Under the pieces are notes generated by a model, which saw nothing but the letters and a program-made list of their open reading frames with translations, had not been told where the DNA came from and ran no database searches. A stretch of 64,000 bases of DNA from Pleurotus djamor (lineage: Eukaryota; Basidiomycota; Agaricomycetes; Agaricales; Pleurotaceae), in assembly GCA_029747585.1 (NCBI GenBank), contig JAPEVF010000004.1, positions 212,261-276,260 on the forward strand, in the 5' to 3' direction. Each line of letters starts with the position of its first letter. Positions within the stretch are counted from its first letter, which is position 1. Shown here in pieces: positions 1 to 11,897 of this stretch. The translations under genes and the position numbers were made by a program.

Positions 1-313
1 CAAATGATTTGAACTTGATTTGGGGTTTGATTTGGAGAACACTTGGCGAACTTCGCTTTCACCAGCGATTTCGGCCAAGCACGGCGAACGTATCGGGGGT
101 TGAATGACCCCTGGATTGGGTTCTGTTAGGTCTGAGACACACGCACCGTTTTTAGCACTATAAAAGAGTCCGCTCGTGCTAGATAAAGGTCTGAAAGATG
201 ACGAGTGCGCATACGGGAAAATGAACAGACGTACAAGAGCGAAATTCCTCGGCCATTTGCTCAGAACTAGGAAGAGTTACGACTCCGCTCGGCGGTCTCC
301 GAAGCGTACCTCA

Positions 314-340
314 AATCAACCTGGAATCAACCTGGAATCC
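314..340. repeat. 11-bp tandem repeat, two copies plus a partial
   Basis: The unit AATCAACCTGG occurs at 314-324 and 325-335 and is followed by a partial third copy (AATCC). It lies about 100 bp from a second array with the same 11-bp period. Confidence 0.75.
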
Positions 341-437
341 GTCGAAATCACTACAAAAGGTGGGGGTATCAAAGCTAGGATTTGATTCGGATGGATTTTT
401 GAGTCAAATCTAAATCCAAATCATCCTGGAATCAAGC

Positions 438-470
438 CCAAATCACGTCCAAATCGCGTCCAAATCGCAG
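438..470. repeat. 11-bp tandem repeat, three copies
   Basis: CCAAATCACGT at 438-448, CCAAATCGCGT at 449-459 and CCAAATCGCAG at 460-470 form three near-identical 11-bp units, rich in AAATC like the surrounding 400 bp. Confidence 0.8.
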
Positions 471-675
471 GTTTGAATTCCCCTATTGTATTTGTCGCGT
501 GCGTCGAGCATACAGGGGAAGGTAACGACTCAAACTTGGGAATCTCACATATATATACACGACAGACAGACAGTCCTCGTCTTTATACACTCAGTTATCT
601 ATACAACAGTGCGCTCAAGGTATGGCCGGATTCGGTCGACGGTGACAGACCTGACCTTGAAATGTGAATTCTCAT

Positions 676-2680
676 TCAAACGACAGGTCGGCCACGATGA
701 TCAAGAAAAGGTCGCTGTTGACTCTTCCACGATGCAAACCTATCCTCAAGGGTGCGGGACGTAGCGAAATCCAGCACCCGAAGACTTGGTTCGTCTTTCA
801 CAGAAAGACATACCCTCCCAATTCCTTCATCCCAAGTAATAGCTCCAAGACCTGCTTGGCCCAAGTCCTCCTTCCAGCTCTTAGGCAATGCCACGGTAGA
901 AAACAGTGTATGGGGGATAGCTTGTCGTGGTGTTCGTAGGATGTCGTCGGGACCGTCGTCCGAGTCAGGTTCATCGGGAAAGCCTACAGGTCGGCCATTT
1001 TGATCGACGTATTTTATCAGATCCAACATGGGAGGAGCATCTGTGCGGTCGTATTTCTGGACGTGATAAATGATAGCGCGGCTCGCCCCAGGGAGTACGA
1101 ACGGTACCACTTTCGAGCGGGTCAAGCGAGTGGATTGCTCGGTGATGTAGCGCGCGGTATAGACATAGGCCACTGTAGATGAGCCTGGATGTGAAACACG
1201 TTCAGGCCATATCTTATAATGTATAAGACTGTTTGGATTTATCGTCCGAACATATATGGCGATGGGAGGAGGGGGGCTATGAAATTGGCGAAGCTTGGGC
1301 TCTTCCTGACTGGGATCGAGGTCGGAGATGAAAACGTGGGTTATATGCTTGTTACCAAAGGCCTCCTCTCGGGGGGCAGCTTTCAGAGTCTCTCCCATTA
1401 AAGGCATGTCAAACAGGGCGACCTGAAAAAGAGGACCTATCCCCACTGAACGGATGACACATATGTGCATTTGACCTGGGATAACTCTGATACATCTAAT
1501 CCTGTGGATCTGAGTGGAGGTTAGATGCGTTGGGGCTATCCATGCGGTTTCAATAACGAACCTTATCCAAGTAGCCATTGCCTGGTTGACATTGCAAGAG
1601 TGATTTGACTCCAGAATTAAGGTTTCTAAAGTGGATCTTGTCTGGTTGCTGGACGAAGGCAACGAAAGGCTCTTGGTTGCACTGAAAGAGAGTGGGAAAC
1701 TCCATACGGGATTGAAGACCTGGTATGCACGCTATCGAGCGGAAGGGAGGCGACATCCTGACGAGGCGATCACGGCGTTCTTGGGCACCGCGTCGAACAC
1801 CTGGATCGGAGACCATTTCCAGTGATTCCAAAGAAGTATGGAAGCACAGTAGTTGGTACTCAAAGGGCACTGGTGTGTCAATCTCTGTGTCTACAGAAAA
1901 GAGACACGACTCGAGCCTGAAAAGTTGAGCAAAAGTCTTTAATGTGAGGGTGCTGGGAGGGAAACACTACGGAGATCTTACCATGTGTCTGCTTCATTTG
2001 TCAAATGTCGTTGGAGGCAGGCGACAACGAGAGCCTGCTGACCTTCGTATTTCATATATTTTGCTTGTATATGAAACACCCTGGTGCCAGTATCGATGCG
2101 CGCAACGGGACGAAGGCCACCAGGATCCTCAAGAGAATAGATAGTCATACCGTATCTAAAACGTCTTTCGTCCGTGTCGGAGGTGACCAAGTACTTGCCG
2201 CCCGGAAGTAGTTTCATCTCCAGGATAACTCGATCAGTAGCGTAATCTTCGCGATTTCTCACTGCGGTGTTGTGATTTCTCCAGTTATCATCCAAGGAGA
2301 TTGCGCGGGTGACTAGTTGCTCGGCTTCGAAATCAAACTTTTGGAGGGAAAAGCGGTAGGTTGGGCGTAATGGAGGAAGGGGAAATGACATCCTCAGTAG
2401 GAAACGCTTCCATATAATAGGCTCGCATGTCAATAGATAGAGCAATTTATTCACCTATTTTCTTGAGTAAGTAATCGCCTTCATAGTATATTCGAGGTGC
2501 CGTGGCTACCCATGCACTTACCCTTCGCAGACAGATGATATCTTCGACAGATAGGTGGGGAAAGATGTTGTCGAGAAAGATGTCATAGGGCAAAGACAGT
2601 ATTGGGCAAAGTTGTGGAGGGTTGTTGGCTCTGACCAAAGAAAAGTTGGCGAGCCAACCGTTCGTAAACGTGGACAACAT
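676..2680 (-). CDS. F-box protein A (paralogue of the gene at 48.1 kb)
   Basis: Probable SCF ubiquitin-ligase substrate adaptor. An F-box lies near the N-terminus (about residues 20-50, with LPYDIFLDNIFPHL followed by VEDIICLRRV). A long C-terminal part has no domain I can name but looks like the beta-rich repeats that follow F-boxes in Agaricomycete proteins. At least four exons are seen: 2680 to about 2522, about 2454-1990, about 1900-1605 and about 1520-676, with GT-AG introns. A further ATG lies four codons upstream at 2692; I prefer 2680 because it aligns with the start of F-box gene B. The frame is open in every exon. Identity with copy B is very high in the second exon (for example LEMKLLPGGKYLVTSDTDE in both). 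Substrate unknown. Confidence 0.75.
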
Positions 2681-3412
2681 GATGAGACTCATGGATAAGC
2701 CTATCGGATAGAAGATTCACTATAAATGCAGAAACTCGCAAAACCAACTAGACTGGACGCGCTGAAAAAGAACAAACAGGCGATGCAGCACTTTCCTTAG
2801 TGAGAATGTTGACGCCAATAGCGGATGAATACAGGCTGCTTGGTCCCGTCATCAATGGTCTCCAGTGTCCTTCTCTGCGCACAGGTCCGTTGTATTTGTC
2901 GCCACCATAGACAATGTGTAAACGCGACGGTTTCAATTACTAATTCAATTATCGACGCCAAACTTTTCAGATCGAGCAACATGTCGTAATTCAGGCCATT
3001 GTCTAGGATATGGTAAGTACGGACTCGGAGTATGGGAGGGATGCGCACGTATGTATATTGAGCCCTGCATCGCCCATCATCTGTGAAGACTTGGTGAAGA
3101 CTTCACCCACTGAACACTCGCAGGTTACGTCGCCGCCGTCGTCGCGAGCTGGGACAGATCCTGAAGCGTAGCTTCCTGCAAGTTCAAATAGTCTCAAGGC
3201 ACGGATATTCTCATCGCATTCAGTAGAACAAGAGAAAAGAACGAGAAGGTCGACAAGCAAAGAAGGAACAACGGAAGGCCATTGCGACCGTTTGTAATGG
3301 TAAACGCCCGTCAAGCATGCAGGGTCGAACAGGGGTCAGGCACACAAGTCTTTCCTCTCGTCGCCGTCGAGTCAAAGTCAGATGGGTTGCAAGCGATCAC
3401 AGACCACAAACC
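2681..3412. other. Intergenic stretch between F-box gene A and the DPP-V pseudogene
   Basis: This region holds the start region of F-box gene A and the upstream side of the decayed peptidase gene. Minus-strand open frames of 62-103 codons overlap each other in different frames and show no family resemblance. I see nothing supportable. Confidence 0.5.
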
Positions 3413-5930
3413 ATGCACTTTCCTTTCAGCTTGACTTCGCTGACCAGTCAGATCCCATTTTGGTCCTCAAGTAGCACTCTCACAAGGCCAACATTCAACT
3501 TTACGCTTGGACAAGACATATTCCTACCTATCGACCTCGTTCGCATACGCATCCCTGGTGTTGCCTCGGTAAACCTCGCAGGAGACCTTTTCACCTTGCC
3601 TGTGAAGACATATAACGCGTCCAAAGCAGAGTATGTACATCTTGTATGTTTGGAATACCCGCAATGCGTCTGAATGTTCAATAGGTATCAGCACTCTGTC
3701 CTACTATCTTCCCCTACGCATAAGAACCTCGAGGCCTCCTTTCCAGTCGGAGAACAAGACCATGTATTTTGGATAGATTCGCGTACTGTCGCTCATCTCA
3801 CATACGTGGAAATCGACGCGTCGCCTTACTCTCGATTGGATTTACACATCCGCGAAGTGCTTTACGATCATGCTCCTCCGGCACTGAGTCTTCGTGCACC
3901 CAAGCTTGCTGGCGTCCTTCTAGCACCAGGCCCATCCGAATTTCAGTACATCCCCGAGGCAAAGCGGTTGGTATTTTACGACGTGGTTCTCCCTGACGGG
4001 AGTTTCAAGTTTGAAGAGGATGAAGCCGTTTATCTTGGTCAAGTTATGCCGACGAACTTTGAGAATATGTTCCATCAAAACTCGGAGCAGTACGATCATC
4101 TTCGTCCATATTCATGGCAGGCTTTCTGACCAGAACACTCGTAGGTCTGTAACTCCAGCGTTGCTCTCTGTCGAACTCTCCAAAGAAGACGGTCGCAACT
4201 GGGTCTTGGGCACGGAATACTCGCGACTAACTACACATGAAGTAAGCCTTGAGCTACCTACTCCCTCTTCCGAACCCCTTATTGATACTCTACACGTTTT
4301 CCAAAGCGGTTTCCTGCTACTGGCTATGAACTTTTCCGGGAGCAAATGTTCGTCACTTCGGAGGCGAACGTTCTTTACAAAACCGTTTCCGACTTTTCTG
4401 CGGATGATTGTTCAAGCTGTGGGTTCGCTCAGGACGTACGTTCTCGATATAAATCCCTTTATAAACGATCTTGTCGATCTTAGGGCACAGATTTTCCTAA
4501 GCCGATTTGACGGTGCGATAATGCATAAGCTGGTTGCTTCTAAAAGAAATGTGCTTTATATCTCCCTTAACCACGCAGGTAACAAAGCCGCCTGGCTTGA
4601 ATATGCCGATGGAAGGTTCGCTGACTTGTTTCCACTGACAATCTAATCTATTTACTCCTCTTGATAGAGTCAACATTGTTGTCTATGACATCGATTTCGA
4701 TGTTGAGTTCACAATCTCAAGGCAGCTGGACCTTTTCCCTACATCAATCTCCGTTCGTGACTAGCTACCACGGCATAGATTCCCGCTGACCTATCAGTAT
4801 CCTCAAGTTTTCAGCAACCGAGGAAGTATTGTATGTCACGGGGGGCGACGACGTCTCGATATCGCTCTACTCTTTTGACCTTCCTACTACGCCATTGTCC
4901 ACTTCAAATGTCGGGTTCTCCGCCGACGTCCCCCCACAACTTATCACCACGATGCCTTCGTTGGGCGGTATCCATTCACTCCGAGATGGAGCGATTCTTG
5001 CTACCTATTCCTCTTATTCCCATCCCAATGAGGTCATCGTCATACGGAGCAATCAAAGCGAAAATCACATCGAACAGATCACTCACGTCAACGACCACAT
5101 TCTTGCAAGTAAGGACTTAAGTGAGGGAGAGCTGTTCGACATCCCTGGTTCGCAGGACGAACATGGCTGGGTTATTAAACCGAAGGGCTGGACGGAAGGA
5201 AGCGACCTCAAATATCCTGCCATCTTGATTCATTTCTCGGGTTACAACGGTAAGGGTTGCCGTCCTTTACGGCCGGACATCTGTTGGACTTTTGTCATTC
5301 ATAGGTCAGTCTCAACCGGGTGCATGGTCGAATCAGTGGACCAAACTTTCGAACCCGAATGGTGAGGCCTCTATGGATCTCACAGCTCCGTCCAATTTCT
5401 CATGTCAGACAAAGTTTTTGCAGCTCAAGGGTTCTTCGTCATTGTCATCGGGGATAGACCGCAAACGGATCTTTTCACTCGTACGACAATGAGCTGTAGA
5501 GATTTCCCAGCTGAGCCACCAACGATGTTGACAAAAATCCAGAAGGGGTGGACCCATATCATATCTACCTACCCTCAGGTACGTTTTTGAAACTGTGGTT
5601 GTGATGACTTCACGACCTATCTTTCCTAAAAGATTGATCCAGATAGAGCGGTATTCATCGACGAGGATCCTACTCAGATAATCCTGGAGTCAGCCCTTGA
5701 TCAACCACTCTGTGTTTAATACGCTGATGATGTCCTCCAGTATGATCAAAGAAAGAGGCCCCCAACACGGTCTTCGCTTCAAGGCTGAGTACGGCATCTT
5801 CTCGGAGGTGATTAGCTCCCTCTTTTCAATCATAAAAATACTGAAATACCCATAGAACTTTGATATGTACTTTGATGGTCTTACGGAAAGAGATCTCAAC
5901 GACCAGTACTGGTTCCTTGCTTCGGTTTGA
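3413..5930 (+). pseudogene. Decayed dipeptidyl-peptidase V-like gene (S9 prolyl oligopeptidase family)
   Basis: DPP-V enzymes are secreted or cytosolic serine peptidases with a beta-propeller and a C-terminal alpha/beta-hydrolase domain. The N-terminal part here resembles basidiomycete DPP-V (QDIFLPIDLVRIRIPGVASV after a hydrophobic leader), as do the propeller parts (EEVLYVTGGDD; KDLSEGELFDIPGS; GWVIKPKGWTEG). The family's HGGPQGAW region is reduced to IHFSGYN followed by QPGAWSNQW. After 'IDPDRAV' the family has the nucleophile motif GASWGGY; here the text reads FIDEDPTQ instead, so the catalytic Ser is gone. Frames break repeatedly between 4130 and 4800 and after 5400, beyond what introns easily explain. 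It could be transcribed but should not encode an active peptidase. Confidence 0.7.
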
Positions 5931-6293
5931 GTTTGAACCTTCTCTTCCTCTCTACATCCCTTTGGGTGTCCTCGTTGCTACGTTAGACTTTTGGGGTACC
6001 GTACGGCTTCTTTTATTTTGTTTCTGAACATTTAGGCTTCTATCCTGCACGCATGTGTCAGCCATGTATCGAGTATCCCTTGGACTAGGGGCTAGGGGAT
6101 CTTCGCGGTTCAGGGGCGTTCGCACGAATGATGGCGTCTTGCATTCATGAAGCGCCCATCGCAATGAAATGGCTCATCTTCCCCAACCTCCACCCAATCT
6201 TAATCCAAGAGCCTGGCTTCTGTCACCAGCTCTGAAACATACGCTCGGTGGGCTTCGAAGGTTCTTCATTGCTGCAATTCGAGCTAGCGTGGC
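5931..6293. other. Intergenic stretch upstream of AP-3 delta
   Basis: This 363-bp spacer separates the end of the DPP-V remnant from the AP-3 delta start codon. It is pyrimidine-rich before the ATG. No gene or clear TATA box is seen. Confidence 0.5.
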
Positions 6294-9200
6294 ATGTGGG
6301 AGCGCACCCTCCAGGATCTGATTCGAGGTCTACGAGCCAACAAGAAGGATGAGTCCAAGTTCATCGCGAAGGCCGTTGATGAAATACGGACTGAAATCAA
6401 GGGCGATGATATGGAGTTGAAGGCTGGCGCAGTACTCAAGCTCACATATGTGCGTTAGTTGCTTCGTCGGAGTCTGGGCATGAAGAAGGCTTCTAACCAC
6501 ATCACCAGCTTGACATGCTCGGATACGACATGAGTTGGGCATCGTTTAACGTAGTTGAGGTCATGTCTTCGCCCAAATATCACCTCAAGACTGTTGGCTA
6601 CTTGGCTGCCACCCAATCGTTTAACCAGGACACGGACGTATTAATGCTGACCACAAATCTACTCAAAAAGGTGTGGATATCCCAGCTCAGTAGCTGTGCT
6701 TGCCTCACCTTCTGATCCACATAGGACTTGACTTCGACCCCAGCAGATGTTGCGGTGACTTTGAATGGAATATCACATATCATTACTGCGGACCTTGGAC
6801 GTGATCTTTCGAAGGAATTGCTCGCGATGTTGACGCACTCTCATGCTCATATACGAAAGCGCGCCGTTCTGGTTCTTTACAAGGTCGTGATGGCATATCC
6901 CGAAATTACGGAGCAGGCTGTTGTTCGTTTGAAAGAGAAATTGGAGGATGGTGATCCTGGTGAGTGCCCTCTTTTCCTTGACATCACACTGACTTGACCT
7001 CCATTTGTTCAGGTGTTGTTGCTGCCACGGTGAACGTCATCTGTGAATTATCACGTCGAAACCCAATGGATTATCTTGACCTCGCTCCTCAACTTTTTCA
7101 CTTAATGACCACATCGCCCAACAATTGGATGCTCATTAAGATCATCAAACTCGTTAGTCTCGCGTTCCTCTCAAATGCAAACTCTAACGTCTCACTAGTT
7201 TGGCTCCTTGTGTCCATATGAACCACGGCTTGTCAAGAAGCTCTTACCACCCATCACGGATCTCATTTCAACTACGCCTGCAATATCACTCCTATACGAA
7301 TGCGTGCACACCTGTATAATAGGAGGGATGCTTCAAGGACTTTCGGGAAGCAATCTAGCGAGGTTGTGTGTTTCGAAGTTGGCGGCGTTCATACAAGATC
7401 CCGATCAGAATCGTTCGTCGTTGACCGATTGCTGCACTGGATATCCCAATCTCATAGTTCCCCATAGTCAAATATATTGCACTCATGGCATTGACCAAAA
7501 TTGTCCCGTCATACCCACATCTTGTCGCCGAGTATCAAGAGACCATTTTAGCTAGTGTCAATGACCAAGACATCAGCATTCGGATGCGTGCTCTTGACCT
7601 GGTCTCCGCCATGGTGCGTCTAATTAGCGATGTCTAGACTATCTTGCTGACTGTCCATCCAGGTAAACCCCAATAACCTACAGTCGATGGTCCAGCAGAT
7701 ACTCTCGCATCTGGCCCGAGATATCACAACATCCACGCCGACTGCTACTCAATCGCTGACCCAACTCGCGGCTCCAACATCATCGAGTGGTACCAAGCCT
7801 GATATATCGCCATCGCAATCTCCCGCCTATCGTCTTGTCCTGTCCGAACGCATATTGACCATGTGCTCTCAGTCGTTATACGAAAACGTCACCAACTTTG
7901 AATGGTACCTATCCGTTCTTGTCGACTTGGCTCATGTCGCGAACGTTGGAATTGGGATGGCCATCAGAGACCAACTAGTCGATATTGTTGGCAGGGTTCG
8001 GTCCGCGCGGCGATACGCCGTGAAATTAATGTACACTCTCCTTAGCGATGACGCTATGGTCCAGAACGCCCAGGATACGGGGAGCTGCTCGGAGGTCCTC
8101 TGGGCTGCAGCTTGGATTTGTGGTGAATATTCAAGGTACGACTGTTGCGGTGCTCCTTGTATAATGCTTTCGTTTATCAGATGTTGTATAGCGAACTAGC
8201 TGAGCCACAGAAGCTACTACCTTTCCTCTTACGACCGGAGATGTCTAACCTACCGCCAGACATAATAGCAGTTTACATCCAATCAGCCATGAAACTGTTT
8301 GGTCACTGGGCTGCCGAGCTAGCCCAACGTTGGAGCTCCGTAAACGACGATTTGCCTGAGGTCAAAACAGTCGTCGAGACCATCATCGAAAGGCTCCAGG
8401 AGTTCGTAGCGAGCCCCCACATCGAAGTTCAAGAAAGGGTGAGTTCCTCATGTGTCGGCTTGTGCTTGCACTCATCGACGTCTTCGAAGGCAGCAAATGC
8501 GATCCAATTGTTCAGCTTCGTCAAAGCTGATCTGAGTTCATATCCGCGTAATGAAGTACATCCGAAATTCGTTGGAGATAGCCAACATGATTTCAGAGAT
8601 TCCGATGATCCACAATTTCCGAAAAGCCTGTTCCTCATACAACCGCTTTTCACCTCTCATGAACTCAATCCCGTGGCCATCTCTGCGCAACCAAGTGTAC
8701 CCATCCCCGATGGGCTGGATCTTGACGCTTGGATAGTCCCTCCCCCCGTTTCAGCCGCCGAGGCCGATGATCAAGAGCCTGAGCATGGCAGTGGAGTCGT
8801 CAAGAAAGTCAAGAAATCTAAGAAGGGTAAAGAGAAAGATCTAGGAACGACCAAGGTAAAGGGGAAAAAACGCGCCATCGAAAGTGCACACAGCCCGGAT
8901 CTTGTATCCACGGAAACACCAGAAGAGCTTGCTGCTCGGGAAAAGGTTGGTACCTTTTCTCCCTATCCAACGTCACTGAATACCGATTAATTATGCCACC
9001 AGCGGAGGATAGAACGGCTAGAGAAGCTCAAGGACGATCCTTACTATATTATTGATGACAAGCCCGTGCAGGATTCGATTCCTGAAGACATTGACTCAAT
9101 ACCAATCGTCAAGCTCGAAGATATGCCCCCTCTTAGCAATGGTACGAAGAAATACCCAGCCCCGGAATACGCTGACGATCTGCTTCCATCCGTTTAGATC

Positions 9201-9478
9201 CCGCCGTCCTTCGTGCCCCTATACTAAAGGATGACTCCCCATCTCCAGATCCCCCGGTGGTCGATAGAGAGGGCGAAATGCCCGAAGGCGCCATCTTGTC
9301 TCCAATACCTCGGCCGCAGTCAGCGACGCCTCGCCCAGCCGCTTCATCCTCATCTTCACTTGCTCCTGCCTATCAGACCACGGAGGACATTGATTTACCG
9401 AGAACGAGGACGCCAGAGCCTATCAAAGTCGTTCGAACAAAGAAAAAGGGGACTAAAAAGAAGGCAGCCGCATCCTAG
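6294..9478 (+). CDS. AP-3 adaptor complex subunit delta (Apl5-type)
   Basis: Large subunit of the AP-3 heterotetramer, which sorts cargo from Golgi/endosomes to the vacuole. The ATG at 6294 opens MWERTLQDLIRGLRANKKDE, matching the conserved start of delta adaptins. Next come YLDMLGYDMSWASFNVVEVM (split by an intron), the TDVLMLTTN and HIRKRAVLVLYKV blocks, LKEKLEDGDPGVVAATVNVI and NNWMLIKIIKLFG, all in the order of the HEAT-like trunk. The C-terminal third is charged, with Lys-rich runs (VKKVKKSKKGKEKD near 8800 and KKKGTKKKAAAS at the end) as in fungal Apl5 hinge regions. About ten short introns interrupt it, for example at 6445-6508, 6670-6723, 6960-7012 and 7153-7200. The frame appears intact throughout. 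Confidence 0.88.
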
Positions 9479-9601
9479 TAATCACATTGAGCACGTACCA
9501 TCCGCATAATCATAAATTTTTTGAACAAACAGGAGTAAGAACTGACATCTCCTAACCAAGGTGGACTCCGCATCGTCTTGATCCACAAGCTCGCGTTCAA
9601 T

Positions 9602-9621
9602 CACATCCGCACATCCGCACA
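9602..9621. repeat. Short direct repeat in the lectin promoter
   Basis: CACATCCG is repeated in tandem about 100 bp upstream of the lectin start codon. It could be a regulatory motif or chance. Confidence 0.4.
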
Positions 9622-9651
9622 GCTCTTCATAGGAGACGTGCAAGTTTGACA

Positions 9652-9658
9652 TATAAAT
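9652..9658 (+). promoter_or_regulatory. TATA-like box of the lectin gene
   Basis: TATAAAT lies 51-57 bp upstream of the lectin ATG, a plausible distance for a strongly expressed basidiomycete gene. Confidence 0.45.
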
Positions 9659-9708
9659 GAGTTAGAGATTTCAGTTGACTCCATCACTTGCCCACTCGAC
9701 CTCTAGCC

Positions 9709-10933
9709 ATGTTCACCAGGCCGTTTTTCATCGCTGCTTTCGCTACCATCTCCGCGTCAGCATTCTCCTTACACTTTACTCGCCAGGTCCGAACCGTCCA
9801 ACTTCATCCCAATGGCCAACTCGGGAAATGTGTCACTCTCAAGGGCACCACCGCTTCAAATGGTGTCGCCGTCGCTCTGTGAGTTGTTCTCTATCGTGAA
9901 TAGGATACTCTCGTCTCATTCTTCCCATTAGCTCATCATGCAATAACTCACCCGAGCAAGCCTGGGAAATTGCGCCCGGGAGCACCAAAGTCAAACTGGC
10001 CGGTAGCAACTTTTGCTTGGACGCTGGCGAAGGTACGAGCACCCTCATTGCCGTCATACCCCACATTCATATTCATCTTCTGCTCAGCCCCTGGGAATGG
10101 CGTTCAGATGAAAGTTTGGACGTGCTACGATAACCTTCCAGCTCAGCAATGGTATTTCACCCAAGATCGTCGCATTGCTTTGGAAAACAAAGGTGCCTAG
10201 CTCGCCCTCTCTTTTCGCCGTCGCTTACTTACCAAATCCTTCCACAGGTCTATGCCTTGATCTGCCGAGTGGTAATAACGCCGACGGCACCACTCTGCAA
10301 ACATGGCAATGCACCGACCGCAATACCAACCAAATTTGGACTATTGCCGACCCCAATACGTCCTCGTCCTCATCCTCCTCGAGCTCTTCTACTTCATCCA
10401 CCTCCTCCCCACCAACTTCCACCCCCAACCCCTCAGTCAGGCTCCACCCTAACGGCAACAACAACAAATGCGTTGATGTCAAGGGCGATATCAGGGCGAA
10501 TGGTACCCCTGTTCAAATGTAAGCCGACCATCATTCGTCCTCTGGAAGCTGCTGACGTTCTTTCCATCAGTTACGATTGCAATGGTTCTGGCGCTCAGAA
10601 CTGGTCTGTCAAGAAGGGAAGTACGAAAGTCCAACTGACTGGTACCAACTTCTGCTTGGACGCTGGAACAAGTAAGCAATCCTTTCCTTGTGAGAACAAT
10701 CCCGTCCGCTCATGTGTACTCGCATAGACCCCGCTAGTGGAGTTGGCATGAAGATTTGGACTTGCTACGACAATCTCCCCGCCCAGCAGTGGTACTACAC
10801 GAACGACAATCGCGTTGCTGTGGAAGGGAAAGGTCAATGCCTCGACTTGACCAGCGGCAGCCTGAACAACGGGAATCAAGTCCAGACTTGGCAATGCACG
10901 GATGGTAATACCCACCAAGTTTGGACTACTTAA
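9709..10933 (+). CDS. Secreted protein with two ricin B-type lectin (beta-trefoil) domains
   Basis: Carbohydrate-binding extracellular protein; only lectin domains are present, with no catalytic domain. An N-terminal signal peptide (MFTRPFFIAAFATISASAFS) precedes two similar beta-trefoil halves joined by a Ser/Thr/Pro linker of about 35 residues near 10360-10430. Each half carries QxW-type repeats: NLPAQQWYF and LQTWQC...NQIW in the first, and NLPAQQWYY and VQTWQC...HQVW in the second. Four or five small introns interrupt it (about 9878-9930, 10033-10086, 10194-10248, 10519-10570 and 10671-10727). Introns at matching points of the two halves show that the gene arose by internal duplication. 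Its ligand cannot be told from sequence. Confidence 0.85.
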
Positions 10934-11240
10934 AATTGCGGATGGGAGCACTGCGAAGAAATGTAATATCATCGGATACTCTTTCTCGGACACTTTTTCT
11001 TTACGAGCATTGTACTTCTCCTACCATTAAATGGACACTTCTGCCTTTGCTTGAAATTACTTTTGTATCATCATCATCGCGCTCGCTAACTACCCTTGAA
11101 CAGTGTAGACAGTTGGGTTTACCGCCAATCGGATGAAACTGGGGTTAGTCCACCTTCTCAAGGAATTCAGGGGATTTCCAAGGTCAGGGGCAGTTCCTTT
11201 GTTGCTGATTGACGAAGTCACCTGTATCTTGGACTTGGAC
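10934..11240. other. Intergenic stretch, lectin 3' region
   Basis: A spacer of 307 bp with T-rich tracts that probably hold the lectin polyadenylation region and the promoter of the next gene. No gene is seen. Confidence 0.5.
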
Positions 11241-11897
11241 ATGTCTACATCACTACTCATCGGAGGATTCGCGCTGGGCGTGCTTCCCCTCATTGATGCT
11301 TTCCCACTATTCAGTATTCCCCGGCAAAATGTGAGTTATCAGTCCTCGAACCGGGATCTCTCTGAACAGGTTCTATAGACCGCTTCCGAGTTGACTCGCC
11401 GTGGCTCCCAATATCCATCAAGCTATAATGCTATCTACAACATTGATGATCCTAGCAGCATCTCCACGGACTCGCGCAATACGGGCATCGCCCTGATTTT
11501 CTTTTTGCTCTTCTGCGCATCACTGGTTGGATTGTGTTTTTACTGGAAGATATTACGCCGCTGGACTTCGACGCGACTGCAACCCCGCTCAGAAACGACA
11601 CCTTCGTCGACTGTGAACTCGGAGGACTCAGGGCCAGGATTCGGCTTCGACGGGCTTAGCAGATACAAGCGAAATGAGATCAGGAGGAAAGATAGCGATA
11701 CTTCGACAACTTTCATCAACGCACGCCTCCCGATCTTCAACTTGAAGCTCCCCAGGAAACCACCAAAGCTACGCCTCAGCCATGCTACCCCTCTTTCGCC
11801 CCTTTCGATATCACGAAACCAGTCCAAGGCGAGGTCGCAGGAAAGCGATGTCGTGAAGTATGGTGGTTCTGTTTTTGTCGTAGAAGGAGGCTCGTGA
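11241..11897 (+). CDS. Putative single-pass membrane protein, function unknown
   Basis: The ATG at 11241 starts a 30-codon first exon that reads as a signal peptide (MSTSLLIGGFALGVLPLIDA). A 48-nt intron at 11331-11378 follows (GTGAGT...TTCTATAG). The second exon has a short extracellular part, one transmembrane segment (GIALIFFLLFCASLVGLCFYW) and a basic, Ser/Pro-rich tail of about 120 residues ending at 11897. The layout resembles small type I membrane proteins common in basidiomycetes. I recognise no named family. An alternative start lies at 11133 in another frame, but the splice into the main frame favours 11241. Confidence 0.65.

Larger units (their letters stand above)
1..675. other. 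Intergenic flank without a supported gene
   Basis: The stretch lies downstream of F-box gene A, which is read on the minus strand. It holds the two 11-bp tandem arrays listed separately and many scattered AAATC/GATTTG words, giving it a low-complexity look. The short open frames here have no recognisable domain and I do not call a gene. Confidence 0.5.

Noticed and set aside
9602..9621. CRISPR or phage-type repeat
   Set aside because: Only a two-copy direct repeat in a fungal promoter; no spacers and no cas genes anywhere in the window.
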